Shown here piece after piece: positions 46,366-55,900 of a stretch of DNA of 64,000 bases. Every line of letters starts with the position of its first letter. Position 1 is the stretch's first letter. Below the pieces are notes generated by a model. That model saw only the letters and a list, made by a program, of their open reading frames with translations, was not told where the DNA came from and searched no databases. The stretch comes from CBDCWO01 sp965223405 (lineage in GTDB: Bacteria > Bacteroidota > Bacteroidia > Chitinophagales > Saprospiraceae): assembly GCA_965223405.1 (NCBI GenBank), contig CBDCWO010000006.1, forward strand, positions 2,170,001 through 2,234,000, given 5' to 3'. The position numbers and the translations under genes were made by a program.

Positions 46366-47223
46366 TTATCGTTGAGTAATCCAACTTTCTATTTGCATTT
46401 CATAAGTCTCATAATAGGAGCAATAAGGCTCATTTTTTTTACATAGATCCTGTGCTTTCATACCAAATGATTGGGCAAAATTATATTTCCCTTGTTTCGC
46501 TAGAAGCAGTGCCTTAGTCCACAAGTTCATCCAATTTTCTTCCAGAGCCAATGACCGGTCTATCCATTCCTCTGCCATCTTCAAGTCGCCGTTGATATTA
46601 TACAGGTATTGAGCTGCTTTCCAATATAGCCCCCAGTCTTTGTCAGTATCACTTTGGTGATCATCCAACAGGTCAATGACCTGCTGCCGATGATCAGTAA
46701 CCAAATTTACTTTCACTTGGATCGAACCCCAATGTAAGACCAGAGTTGCTCTATTTTCAAAAACATCGGCAAAATAAATGTGAAAACTTTCACTGAAGGT
46801 GGTATTTTCGGGTTTTACACTCACGTGTAGGAGATCCTCCTCTTGACTATAGCCAAACGAACCCCATAATTGCGTATTATTATTCAGCATAATTGTCCAT
46901 TCTTCTGGATTGGGTATGGTGTACAAAGAATATTTTCCAGGTAAGACTGATTCACTGTTAAACAAAATGGTATCTGAAAAGCTGATTAGAGTAGGATAGT
47001 TGGCTCCGGTCCGCCACACCTGATCGTATGGAACCAGATGGCCCCATATTTCCCTCCCCCGAACATTAGGTCTCCCATACTCCACTTTTACATCACAAAA
47101 TCCAATTTGATTAGTAATCGTCGCCTTGGAAGAAGGTGCTGGAATGCGTTGTGCCAAGGAATTTTGCAGACAAACTAGCAAGATCAAAAGTATTAGGCAA
47201 GCTACACATTTTGAGTTTTTCAT
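46366..47223 (-). CDS. DUF2911 protein with TPR-like C-terminus (paralogue 1)
   Basis: I chose the ATG giving MKNSKCVACLILLILLVCLQ, a clear signal peptide; the longer frame adds 30 unlikely residues. Residues 35-180 are DUF2911: VKVEYGRPNVRGREIWGHLV, VWRTGANYPTLISFS and LPGKYSLYTIPN. The C-terminal third (about 200-285) is helical with TPR-like spacing (GDLKMAEEWIDRSLALEENW). DUF2911 is widespread in Bacteroidota and uncharacterised. A close paralogue of the same design lies 9 kb away. Confidence 0.85.
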   Translation of the reverse strand: MKNSKCVACLILLILLVCLQNSLAQRIPAPSSKATITNQIGFCDVKVEYGRPNVRGREIWGHLVPYDQVWRTGANYPTLISFSDTILFNSESVLPGKYSLYTIPNPEEWTIMLNNNTQLWGSFGYSQEEDLLHVSVKPENTTFSESFHIYFADVFENRATLVLHWGSIQVKVNLVTDHRQQVIDLLDDHQSDTDKDWGLYWKAAQYLYNINGDLKMAEEWIDRSLALEENWMNLWTKALLLAKQGKYNFAQSFGMKAQDLCKKNEPYCSYYETYEMQIESWITQR

Positions 47224-47322
47224 ATTGCTTAAGGGCCGGAGATTGAATTTAGTAAAGGTATTTCCTAATCCAGCAACCATTATGAGTGGGCTTTTTCCTG
47301 GGAAAATTATCATTTATATATT

Positions 47323-48429
47323 TCAGTTTAGATCTAAGTATTGGGAAAGAATTTGATTGTCAATAAGGGTAAAAACCGCTCCAAGTTGCTGTCCTTCACC
47401 CCAATTCGTTAATATCACATAACCAAAATCATATGCAGGGTATAAAGTTAGAGATGCCAAATATCCATCAATATCCCCTCCGTGGTAAATAATGGTAGTA
47501 TTCTTAGAATTTGAGTGAATAACGAAACACCCCAGTCCGTAATTCCAGGAATCGTTGATAGTTAAATAGGATTTTTGCTGAATGTTCTTGATTTCCTCGT
47601 TGTCCAACATTTGTATCATAAACTTATTCAAGTCTTCAATACAACTAAACACACCACCGGCAGCAGACATACTCCCCATATCCCACGGTTCAGTTCGAGT
47701 CAGAGGAGATACGTTGAGATAGGGTATAGCTAAAAGATTTTCAATTTTGTTTGTCAACACGAGAGAACTATTTTCCATATAATATGGGGTAAAAATGTAT
47801 TCTTGCATCAAATCCGAAAGACTTTGCTGCATGACATTTTCTATGGCTGTGCCCAATACACCATAACCAAAATTTGAATATTGATATCGCACACCAATCA
47901 TTGTATCGATCTTCACCTGTTTTATACCTCCAATTAGTTCTTCTTTCGAAAAACCCTTGATCGGATCAGGATCAACACGCTGTAATGTTGCCGGATAACG
48001 CGGAAATTCCGCTGAATGTGTAGCTATTTCTCTAATTTTCACCGGCTCTCCATTAGGAGGAGAAGGAAAGTTCTTAACCTCGGGAAAGTAATGAGCAAGT
48101 GTATCATTAAGACCCATTTTGCCTTCAGCTATGAGTTTGGCTAAGATATGTCCGGTAAACATTTTGGAAACCGAACCTAATTCATAAACCGTAAATTGAG
48201 TGGCGGGTATTTTCTTCTCAACATTGGCAAATCCAAAACCTTTTGCATATATCGATTTACGGTCTTTTACAATACCTATGGCAATACTCGGAATATTCTG
48301 CTCGGTTATTTGAGTCTGAATTAAACTATCCAAAGGATTGATCAATAATGTATCAATACTTGTCTTTTGTGAAGGTTTACAGGAAATTAATTGTAACAAG
48401 ACTATTAGTCCATAAAAATGACTATACAC
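47323..48429 (-). CDS. Lipoprotein serine hydrolase of the beta-lactamase/PBP class C family
   Basis: The 368-residue protein has a lipobox (LQLISCKPSQ). The catalytic motifs are Ser86-x-x-Lys89 (YELGSVSKMF), Tyr184-Ser-Asn186 (YQYSNFGYG) and HGG in YHGGDIDGYLAS. The ordered set is that of class C beta-lactamases, D-amino peptidases and esterases such as EstB. It would act at the periplasmic or outer-membrane face; beta-lactam resistance should not be assumed. It is the second such fold in the window after the GH3 fusion. Confidence 0.9.
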   Translation of the reverse strand: MYSHFYGLIVLLQLISCKPSQKTSIDTLLINPLDSLIQTQITEQNIPSIAIGIVKDRKSIYAKGFGFANVEKKIPATQFTVYELGSVSKMFTGHILAKLIAEGKMGLNDTLAHYFPEVKNFPSPPNGEPVKIREIATHSAEFPRYPATLQRVDPDPIKGFSKEELIGGIKQVKIDTMIGVRYQYSNFGYGVLGTAIENVMQQSLSDLMQEYIFTPYYMENSSLVLTNKIENLLAIPYLNVSPLTRTEPWDMGSMSAAGGVFSCIEDLNKFMIQMLDNEEIKNIQQKSYLTINDSWNYGLGCFVIHSNSKNTTIIYHGGDIDGYLASLTLYPAYDFGYVILTNWGEGQQLGAVFTLIDNQILSQYLDLN

Positions 48430-48578
48430 TCCTTTAGGATTAATAAATTAAATAAATGTTTTGATCTCTCTAAATAAAATTACAAGGTTTAGCGTCATGA
48501 ACGTTCAAAAAGCATTTGAGAGCCTTGCAGTCAATTGAATGAAACGCATTTATCACATATTTGTGCCTTTTCCGCCGC

Positions 48579-50870
48579 TTACCTGATCAAAGTCACATTG
48601 CCACGAAAACTTCTGGATACTGGCTTTCCAGTTTCATTGGAAGTTGAAATTAGAGTATATACATAGACCCCCTCTGATGCAAGTTTATCTGCAAAGTTTC
48701 CATCCCATAAGGACAACGGATCATGAGATTCATAAATCAATCCTCCCAAACGATTGAAAATGCGTAAATGATATTCAATAATATCACAAGCCGGAAATGT
48801 CTGAAAATAATCATTGATGCCATCATTGTTAGGCGTGAAGATGTTTGGAATATAAAAATGACAGGGAGAACATCTTTCAAATTCAATGAGAATACTATCG
48901 GAAGCCCAACAATGGCCATCTGAAGCATTTAAGATCAGATGAGAAGTCTCGTTGACTTCAATATTTGAAACCAACTGCCCGGTGTTCCAGTTATATTCTA
49001 CAAAAGCGTCATCTCTAACTGATAAAATAACAGACTTTTGATCCTCAGAACAATAAGAGGTGTCTGCGCCTAAATCCAATTCAAGTACAGGGTAATAATC
49101 GACAATCCGGCCATTCGAATAGGTGCAATTTCCCGATCGAACTTCCAATTCATAGTAACCGGATTGGTCGATCACAATTTCCGATTTCGTACTGCCTGTA
49201 TTCCAAAGGTATGATACATCCGGTAACTCAGTTCCGATAGTTAGCACTTCACCCGAACATAGTGTGGTGTCATTGCCTAAAGTAAAGTCAAGATAATTGT
49301 AGTCTACAGATAGGTGATCCCGGAAATTACAGTATTCATCAGAGATTTGTGCCCACAATTCAATCGGCTCTTCAATGATTTTTTCATAATGAACTGAAGA
49401 ATCACTCCATAAATATTGATCGGCATTTTCGTCAAAAATATTCAAGGATAAAATTTCATTTTCACAGAGTACCGTATCCTGGCCAAAGATGTCATCTACC
49501 GGAATCCATCCCTGTATACTTGAGGTATCGGATACCTTACAGCCATCCAAATTGGCGTCGAGAATATATTCACCGGGCTCCTGGATTGTAATATAAGAAG
49601 TGGCTTGCCCTGTATTCCATTGATAATTGTCAAAAGTGTTTTCGGTACCAATCGTCATCGTTTCATTAGTACACATAAACGAATCCAACAGGTCTAATGC
49701 AGGGATATGGAATCCAGGTGGGAAGATTACCTGGTTGGGAAACGCCAAGTCATTAGAAAAGGTAATACCAGCTATACACTCAGATAGGTCTATTCTTCGA
49801 CTATTGTAGCTGCATGATTTGCCAGGTTGATCAGGGGATTCAATGGAGTGTACAAAATGTTCATCATGCCCTATTGCCGCAAAATATATTTTTCCATCAG
49901 GCCCCAACTCCATTTTATTAAAAGGGGTTGAGTTGGCATATTCCGGGTAATTTGCTACTTCAAAGCGTGAGTTCTCGATCGCTGGATTATCACCAAAGGT
50001 CAGATCATACTGAAGAATTGCAGATCCTAGGGGAGAATCTGTGATAACATAGAGTTTGGATCTATCTACTGAAATACAAACACTTCGTGGTTTCTCCTTT
50101 TCCTTAAGTGAAATCGAATAATCAAATGTCAATGCACCCATACTCTTATTTACTTTGATAGCCGCTATGATGAATTTTTTGTCTTTAACATGTCTCGTAA
50201 GAATTACATCACCACGATTATAAATTACTCTGAAATTATATTCTACTTGATGGATTAGCGGTGCACCAATATTGGTTGAGGTAACGGGGAAAATGTGAAT
50301 TTCAGAGCCTGTTGATAATGTAGTAAGCAACCAAATAGTGTCACAATTGCCAGGTGAAACAGCCATTGAAAAATAATTTCCTACTCTGATTAGGCTGCTT
50401 TTTGATTGAGGAAGCACATCACCGCTACCATTAATCAAGTCTAAATCAATAATGGAATAGTAGAGTCGTCGGTTGTTTTGGTTATTTGACGCATGCCATA
50501 GACTTATGAGGTAATATTGATTACTGGATAAGGATTTTGGAACAATTATTGGAAACGCACCTCTTTGTGTTTGATCGATTTCCGGATCTCCAGTATCCGG
50601 TATTAGATTTTTACCATTGGCCATCGGAGTTAAAGAGGCATTCCAGACGGTATCTCCATCTGTAAAAAATTGGAGATCCCCTTTTTCATCGGTTAACACC
50701 GCACTATTGCTTAAGTCAACATTTTTATTAATGTTAAACAATGTGGGTTTTGCGGAATTAAAATTTAGGCCACATCCTTTTCCAAATATCCAGATACTAT
50801 TACTACTCTGGGCAAAGATTTGAACTGGCATAAAGCCTATCCAGAATAGAACTATAGAAAAATATTTCAT
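48579..50870 (-). CDS. T9SS type B (gliding-motility-type C-terminal domain) cargo protein
   Basis: I use the ATG giving MKYFSIVLFWIGFMPVQIFAQ (signal peptide), 13 codons into the longer frame. The 763-residue protein has an N-terminal propeller-like region (SIWIFGKGCGLNFNSAKPTL, LKEKEKPRSVCISVDRSKLY). Repeated PKD/Ig-like segments follow with a Cys-x-N/E pattern (DLGADTSYCSEDQ, TLGNDTTLCSGE). The last 90 residues are the type B tail: FYIPNIFTPNNDGINDYFQT, RIFNRLGGLIYES, DKLASEGVYVYTL and GNVTLIR. It should be secreted by the T9SS as a large surface or gliding-associated protein. Confidence 0.88.
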   Translation of the reverse strand: MKYFSIVLFWIGFMPVQIFAQSSNSIWIFGKGCGLNFNSAKPTLFNINKNVDLSNSAVLTDEKGDLQFFTDGDTVWNASLTPMANGKNLIPDTGDPEIDQTQRGAFPIIVPKSLSSNQYYLISLWHASNNQNNRRLYYSIIDLDLINGSGDVLPQSKSSLIRVGNYFSMAVSPGNCDTIWLLTTLSTGSEIHIFPVTSTNIGAPLIHQVEYNFRVIYNRGDVILTRHVKDKKFIIAAIKVNKSMGALTFDYSISLKEKEKPRSVCISVDRSKLYVITDSPLGSAILQYDLTFGDNPAIENSRFEVANYPEYANSTPFNKMELGPDGKIYFAAIGHDEHFVHSIESPDQPGKSCSYNSRRIDLSECIAGITFSNDLAFPNQVIFPPGFHIPALDLLDSFMCTNETMTIGTENTFDNYQWNTGQATSYITIQEPGEYILDANLDGCKVSDTSSIQGWIPVDDIFGQDTVLCENEILSLNIFDENADQYLWSDSSVHYEKIIEEPIELWAQISDEYCNFRDHLSVDYNYLDFTLGNDTTLCSGEVLTIGTELPDVSYLWNTGSTKSEIVIDQSGYYELEVRSGNCTYSNGRIVDYYPVLELDLGADTSYCSEDQKSVILSVRDDAFVEYNWNTGQLVSNIEVNETSHLILNASDGHCWASDSILIEFERCSPCHFYIPNIFTPNNDGINDYFQTFPACDIIEYHLRIFNRLGGLIYESHDPLSLWDGNFADKLASEGVYVYTLISTSNETGKPVSRSFRGNVTLIR

Positions 50871-51002
50871 TGATGATATGTTATAGGAAATTCCTTGTAG
50901 ACATTTCAATAAGAGCAGAACGGCATCTCCAATTATGAGTTTGGAATTTAATTTATAAAATGATTAAAATCAAATCAATCTCTTATCACTCCATAAATTG
51001 CT

Positions 51003-52178
51003 CTAAAATTTTCGGGTCAGGTGTATTCCGCCAAACCATTCTTTAAATTGATAACTGTTAAGCTTTCCCAAATGATCCGAGTACAAAAGGACCGGCCCCA
51101 AATACCAGTCTTTCAAAGCCCAGTTAATTTGAACCGTGCAAAACCATTGCAATTTTCCTTCTACTGCTTCAGGCACTGTACTTATAACCGTATTAATTCC
51201 TAATGTTCCGGATACAATTAAATTTTCTGAAATCGGCATCTCGGCAAAAGGCCCAACACTCAATCGATGTAATTGATACGACAATTCTTGCTGGTCCAAT
51301 TTATACTCCGGTAAAGCTTGAATTTTGTCATCTGCAAATCTCAAATAAAGATGCCCTTCAGCCGGAATCAAGCGTTCCATTTTATACTGGTATGAGCTGA
51401 ATAAATATCCAACTGAAACACCCCAGTTTGATCCGAGTTTTCTTCGTAAATCAACACCAATATTTTGAACATTCCAGGGAGCAATATCCCAATGCAAGTA
51501 ATGCACATCATCAACCAAATTCGGAGTCACAGACTGATTTTTCAATCCATAAAGTAATCCGCATGACCATTTGTTTTTTATCTTATGGCGAACAGGCGTT
51601 CGTAGTGCTTCAAAATGGTTAATTGAGTAGTTTGATTGTTGCAAAGACATTAGTTCTATAGGATGTGATGGTGTTAAAAGGGGTACCGGTTTTAGTACCG
51701 CCATACCTGGTTTAGGAGATTTATTGAATTTTTGGATGGATTGGTTTGATGTGGTGTCAAAATGGGACTGATGAAAATCACTCGAAGTGGATACCTCATT
51801 TTTATTACGCAAATTCACTTGATGTTCAGTTATCAAATTATTATTGGTTCGATTGGTTTCTGATGTGGATTGTAATCGATCAATTATCTCTTGCGAGGAA
51901 GTACTTTGTTCTAATTTCTTTGCTTTAGTCAAAATCTGATCCTCCCCTGTAATAAGTGATTCAGACTTAACATTAGTGTCTTTCGATTTATGTGGATTTG
52001 AATCCCAAAAAATCAGGAAAAATCCGAGCCCTAATCCAATCAATGGGATGAACAATAGCATTCCTCTTCTTTTTCTTCTTTGTCTTATTCTATCATATAT
52101 TTTTTTAAATTCCTGTTCTTTAACCGGAATTTGGTGTTCTATTATCAATTTTCTAATATCATTCAAGAAGTTACTCAT
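51003..52178 (-). CDS. Membrane protein co-encoded with an ECF sigma factor (possible anti-sigma/outer-membrane hybrid)
   Basis: The 391-residue protein has a basic cytoplasmic N-terminus of about 35 residues (IYDRIRQRRKRRG), one transmembrane helix (MLLFIPLIGLGLGFFLIFW), a long Asn/Ser/Thr-rich linker (about 60-170) and a C-terminal beta-strand-rich domain (SCGLLYGLKNQS, GVSVGYLFSSYQYKM, LGINTVIS) ending HLTRKF. It begins 4 bases after the ECF sigma stop. The topology suggests a sigma regulator spanning the inner membrane with a barrel-like or periplasmic sensor part. No zinc-binding anti-sigma motif is visible, so the role is inferred. Confidence 0.65.
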   Translation of the reverse strand: MSNFLNDIRKLIIEHQIPVKEQEFKKIYDRIRQRRKRRGMLLFIPLIGLGLGFFLIFWDSNPHKSKDTNVKSESLITGEDQILTKAKKLEQSTSSQEIIDRLQSTSETNRTNNNLITEHQVNLRNKNEVSTSSDFHQSHFDTTSNQSIQKFNKSPKPGMAVLKPVPLLTPSHPIELMSLQQSNYSINHFEALRTPVRHKIKNKWSCGLLYGLKNQSVTPNLVDDVHYLHWDIAPWNVQNIGVDLRRKLGSNWGVSVGYLFSSYQYKMERLIPAEGHLYLRFADDKIQALPEYKLDQQELSYQLHRLSVGPFAEMPISENLIVSGTLGINTVISTVPEAVEGKLQWFCTVQINWALKDWYLGPVLLYSDHLGKLNSYQFKEWFGGIHLTRKF

Positions 52179-52182
52179 ACCA

Positions 52183-52713
52183 TTAGGTTTTAGACTGACA
52201 AGCAGAAAGTTTTTTTAGGAGATACTTTTTTGCCTTAGTTAATTGGGATCTGGAAGTACTGATACTTATCCCAAGCATATCTGATATTTCCTGGTGGGTA
52301 TATTCCTCAAAAACACGTAGATTAAATACCATTCTATAACCATCAGGTAAATTTCTGATGAGCTTCAGTATTTGATCCGGGCTGAATGCAATTTGATCTA
52401 TTTGTTCTTCCGGCAATTCAGGGAGATCATGACTAAATGGAACATGTTTCTTATAGTAACCAATCATCGTACTGATAGCAACATGTCGAATCCAACTTTC
52501 CAGTGCGTCCGGATTTCTGACCTGGTGTATTTTAATAAATATTTGAATAAAGGATTCCTGCACCAGGTCATCAGCATCAAAGGTATCTCGGGCATATCTG
52601 TATGCCATTCCCTTCACCTTTGGTCCAAATTTTTTAAATAATTGGGCCATGATATTTCGATCCCTTTTGCTGCACCCCTTGATTAGGAGTTTGTTGTTAA
52701 GCTCCTCAGACAT
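52183..52713 (-). CDS. ECF-type RNA polymerase sigma factor
   Basis: The 176-residue protein has sigma region 2 (AYRYARDTFDADDLVQESF, with the core-binding and -10-recognition helices) and region 4 (FNLRVFEEYTHQEISDMLG then ISTSRSQLTKAKKYLLKKL, the -35-binding helix-turn-helix). The linker is short, as in ECF factors. It would direct transcription of an extracytoplasmic stress or surface regulon. The lipoprotein gene 12 bases upstream and the membrane-protein gene 4 bases downstream form one operon with it. Confidence 0.93.
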   Translation of the reverse strand: MSEELNNKLLIKGCSKRDRNIMAQLFKKFGPKVKGMAYRYARDTFDADDLVQESFIQIFIKIHQVRNPDALESWIRHVAISTMIGYYKKHVPFSHDLPELPEEQIDQIAFSPDQILKLIRNLPDGYRMVFNLRVFEEYTHQEISDMLGISISTSRSQLTKAKKYLLKKLSACQSKT

Positions 52714-52725
52714 CTTGGATCAAGG

Positions 52726-53475
52726 TTACTTAACTTTGACTACTACAGGGAGATAAATAAAGTAGTCACAACTTGATAAATCACATTGAGTAAAATTTTG
52801 TCTACATTCATTTGAAAGTCCATAACACAATTCATAAATCTGGGCTTGGGTGCCTACATAATCGGTCGGCGGGGTAAATTCAAAATAAATCCAATCTTGA
52901 GGATTTAAATATATTTTTAAATAGTTATTTTCATAATCCAAATAGTTTAATCCTCTGACCCCAACGGATATGGGATGATCATTAAGACAAAATAGTTCTA
53001 ATAGGTCAACTGATAGATTAGAGCCTTGCTCAATTTCATAATATAGTGGTGTAGAAAAATAAACCGGATCATTCTTTTCCGCGACACATCCCTGATGTTC
53101 TTCATTTCTAATTTGGATCAAAATGACTTTATCCCGCCTTTCTTCATGTGATACGGCCAGAAGTTCAATATTTGACTTCAAAAATGCAGACTGATAGATT
53201 TGATATTGATCAGAAATGGGTACCAATTCTACACCCGGTTCTAGATGAACAATGTGTAAGCTTTGAGAATTTAAATCAGGAAGCAAAGCCTGTAGATTAA
53301 TAAGTGCCGGAACCTCCGGTGAGCTATATATAAGGTATTTAAATTCATAATTCTCAATTGTATCATTCGTAGGTTCATTTTCTTCCAGGTCAATAAAATT
53401 CGGAGGGGAATCTTCGATAATGGTTTGACAGCTTATTATTAAGAGTAAGACCAAACATTTAACTAGCGATTTCAT
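52726..53475 (-). CDS. Lipoprotein of unknown function upstream of the ECF sigma gene
   Basis: The 249-residue protein has a lipobox (VLLLIISCQTII) and an acidic linker (FIDLEENEPTNDTIEN). The rest is beta-rich, with a Cys-containing C-terminal part (YELCYGLSNECRQNFTQCD and SSCDYFIYLPVVVKVK) that looks like a disulfide-stabilised extracellular module. I recognise no family. The position ahead of an ECF sigma gene suggests it belongs to the same envelope-sensing unit. Confidence 0.65.
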   Translation of the reverse strand: MKSLVKCLVLLLIISCQTIIEDSPPNFIDLEENEPTNDTIENYEFKYLIYSSPEVPALINLQALLPDLNSQSLHIVHLEPGVELVPISDQYQIYQSAFLKSNIELLAVSHEERRDKVILIQIRNEEHQGCVAEKNDPVYFSTPLYYEIEQGSNLSVDLLELFCLNDHPISVGVRGLNYLDYENNYLKIYLNPQDWIYFEFTPPTDYVGTQAQIYELCYGLSNECRQNFTQCDLSSCDYFIYLPVVVKVK

Positions 53476-54040
53476 AATTTTAGGTTAACATGGTTCTTCC
53501 AAAAATCAACAAGGAAATTTCCTGAGTGTCATATTAGAGATGTCAAATTGGAGAAAACGCTGCCCGGGTTAATCAATTATTTTTATTGAGTTTATTCATT
53601 TTGATATCCTTGCCTAGATTTGGAGTAACGAGAAATTATCCCCCAAGTTTCTTTACTAACTGAAGTGAATTATTGATTTCTAGCATATTTAAGGCAAGGT
53701 CATCTTATTCAAGATATATTCCACTTTCTTTCTTAATTCAATTAATTGATTGATACATATTAGGTCAAACAAACTTCCTAATTTTGAAATACTTTTGTCT
53801 GAAGCATTGAGAATTCCAAAGAAACTTAGATTGCAAATGTAAGGCTCGCGAAGAAACGTGTAGTGATTTTGACGAGCACCACTACAACACTAAACATGAC
53901 TTTATGCGGGAGAATGGAAATACCTGGAATTTGAACATCATTAGATATGAAGTTTAAAGAGGAATAGTCTGATTATCCTAGTGCAACTATTAGTCATACA
54001 TACCTTATCGGAACCATAGCTGAAACTTAAGGGCTTAACG
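53476..54040. other. 565-base intergenic region with possible gene remnant
   Basis: No intact gene is supported. Bases 53811-53957 read as a 48-residue open stretch with coding-like codons, ending NTWNLNIIRYEV and a stop, but with no good start; it may be a decayed gene end. A GTAGTG/CACTAC hairpin sits inside it. The rest is AT-rich without features. Confidence 0.45.
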
Positions 54041-54691
54041 ATGAATGAAAAAAGTAAAGCGAAAAGCATTTCTTTAGTAAAGATAGGAGCAATATCAGGT
54101 ATTCTTTCGATTGTGTTTTACTTGAGTGTAATAAGTCTTTCGAATATCCCAGACTATGTAAGTAGAATAATGGCATTTACCTTTCCGCTGCTTTGGATAA
54201 TTGCTTTTATGGGATTAGGTGAGTTTTTGAAATTGGAATCGGATACAATATCCCTGAAAATAGGCTTATTGTTTGGAATCATTGGTAGTGCAATCGCATT
54301 GTCTTTTCTCGTCATTCAGCAGGGTAATTTTGTCTGGCATAAAGCCGCAATTGAACTTGCCGAATCTGAGGATGCTGTAAAAATACTCAAAGCAACATAT
54401 AAAAGTGTAAACAGAGTTCAGTTGGGGTTAGATATTGTGTTCGATATATTCATATCAATATCATGGTTTCTTTTCGGAATAAATATTGCAAGTAATTCTT
54501 ACTTTAACAGGATGATTGGTTGGGCTGGAAGTATAATAGCTGCCATACTTTTGATCTTTAATATGATATCATTTCCTGATCCACCATCAGAAATTGGATT
54601 AATAGATTTGGGACCATTTTTGGGATTGTGGACGCTTATTATTTTTGGTTGGTTATTATGGGTGATCACAAAACAGAAAACCAAAACTTAG
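54041..54691 (+). CDS. DUF4386-like multi-pass membrane protein
   Basis: The 216-residue protein has about six hydrophobic helices, including IGAISGILSIVFYLSVISL and LLFGIIGSAIALSFLVIQQG. The conserved-looking central loop KILKATYKSVNRVQLGLDI precedes a helix pair, and the protein ends LLWVITKQKTKT. The layout fits DUF4386-type integral membrane proteins, uncharacterised. It is a lone plus-strand gene among minus-strand genes. Confidence 0.6.
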   Translation: MNEKSKAKSISLVKIGAISGILSIVFYLSVISLSNIPDYVSRIMAFTFPLLWIIAFMGLGEFLKLESDTISLKIGLLFGIIGSAIALSFLVIQQGNFVWHKAAIELAESEDAVKILKATYKSVNRVQLGLDIVFDIFISISWFLFGINIASNSYFNRMIGWAGSIIAAILLIFNMISFPDPPSEIGLIDLGPFLGLWTLIIFGWLLWVITKQKTKT

Positions 54692-54721
54692 GGGATATTT
54701 GGCAAGGATAGTATTCACAGG

Positions 54722-55330
54722 TTATTTAAGTTCCAAGAATAGCCAATCATTAGCTATCTTTCGATGAGATTCGATAGGATAAATGATCTCATCAGCTTGT
54801 CCGACAAAGTCTTTTATTTCAAGACGAATTCGCACCTTTTTACTTCTGATTTTCTTCTTTGAAATTTGAAATTCAAATCCTTGATACGGTCGTACGCTTT
54901 CTAAGAAAGAATGGTGTTCATTATCATCCAGAAATCCAACCATATTTGCAGTCCATTCCCGATTGTTACCCCAATTCCACTTAGGAATTGTGTCATTCCA
55001 ATCCTCAGTTAATTGTCTTTCTCCCAGCTGCATTGAAGCATGAAGATTGATTGCGCCAATGGAATCATTTTCCAAGTAAAGATCTAAATATCTACCTACC
55101 TTTTCATTGTTTCTTACACCCAGGAACAAGTATTTCTGATTCTGAATTAGATATAAGGAATTGTTTGGAGTTATTCTCACCAATTTTGCTTTGCTCCACT
55201 CTTCCTCTCCGAACAGTCCATCAATTTGCATTTTCACATCTGTATCGAATGGAATAGTGCCAACAATTTGTGTGGTACAAGATGTCCACAAAATTACCAA
55301 CAACAACTGGAATAACTTTATCTTATACAT
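54722..55330 (-). CDS. Lipoprotein with CBM9/DOMON-like beta domain
   Basis: I chose the ATG giving MYKIKLFQLLLVILWTSCTT, a lipoprotein signal; the longer frame adds 13 residues with no export sense. The mature protein has MQIDGLFGEEEWSKAKLV, the opening typical of carbohydrate-binding module family 9-like domains (Asp-Gly, then Glu-Trp). A run of strands follows (KYLFLGVRNNEKVGRYLDLY), ending DWLFLELK. It likely binds a small ligand at the cell surface. The ligand is unknown. Confidence 0.65.
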   Translation of the reverse strand: MYKIKLFQLLLVILWTSCTTQIVGTIPFDTDVKMQIDGLFGEEEWSKAKLVRITPNNSLYLIQNQKYLFLGVRNNEKVGRYLDLYLENDSIGAINLHASMQLGERQLTEDWNDTIPKWNWGNNREWTANMVGFLDDNEHHSFLESVRPYQGFEFQISKKKIRSKKVRIRLEIKDFVGQADEIIYPIESHRKIANDWLFLELK

Positions 55331-55412
55331 TCCTAAAGTGCAGCTTATGTTAGAAAGAAATGGAAACATACCACTTGTTTATGAAATTAATATTGGCGGT
55401 GTGACCGGTTAA

Positions 55413-55841
55413 TTATTCTCTTTCTGCAAAGGGAACAATGATTCCCTTTTCCAAATAATTTTTTAAACCATTCAACAAAATTGCCCAGCAATAAGAAGAC
55501 CTTTTATAATGAGCATTACATTCCGGCCAACCCACATGCCAAAAACTAACTTGGACATGATCTTCATTTTCTTTCAGATCAAACCCAAAAGTAGTCGGAT
55601 CCCAGTCGGCATCAGATTTAGTCATTTTGATGTGAAAAGACTGGTTTGTTGCCGACTTGATCACTTTGCCATACCAATTATAGTCTGGCGTAAAATATAA
55701 ATTATACACTTCTCCTTCAATTGGTTTACCCTCGCACTTCCGAGGCCACCAATTGATCAGTTTATCCGGATCGGTAATCGCTTCATAAATCTTGTGAATG
55801 GGTGCTTTAATTACAAAATCGTGATAAATTGAATAGGACAT
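55413..55841 (-). CDS. SRPBCC-fold (AHSA1/START-like) protein
   Basis: The 142-residue cytoplasmic protein begins HDFVIKAPIHKIYEAITDPD, followed by INWWPRKCEGKPIEGE and VSFWHVGWPECNAHYKRSSY, the strand and C-terminal helix pattern of the AHSA1/SRPBCC ligand-binding fold. Such proteins bind hydrophobic ligands or act in stress responses. There is no partner ArsR-type regulator next to it, although these often pair. Confidence 0.85.
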   Translation of the reverse strand: MSYSIYHDFVIKAPIHKIYEAITDPDKLINWWPRKCEGKPIEGEVYNLYFTPDYNWYGKVIKSATNQSFHIKMTKSDADWDPTTFGFDLKENEDHVQVSFWHVGWPECNAHYKRSSYCWAILLNGLKNYLEKGIIVPFAERE

Positions 55842-55900
55842 AAATGTATTATTTTTCTATAATCTAATGTAGTCTATTGTAATTTGACCAAAGCATATTT

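Noticed and set aside
53947..53960. ATGAAGTTTAAAG as a fifth full motif copy
   Set aside because: It lacks the central GTT and may simply be part of the decayed coding stretch; kept only as a possible relative.
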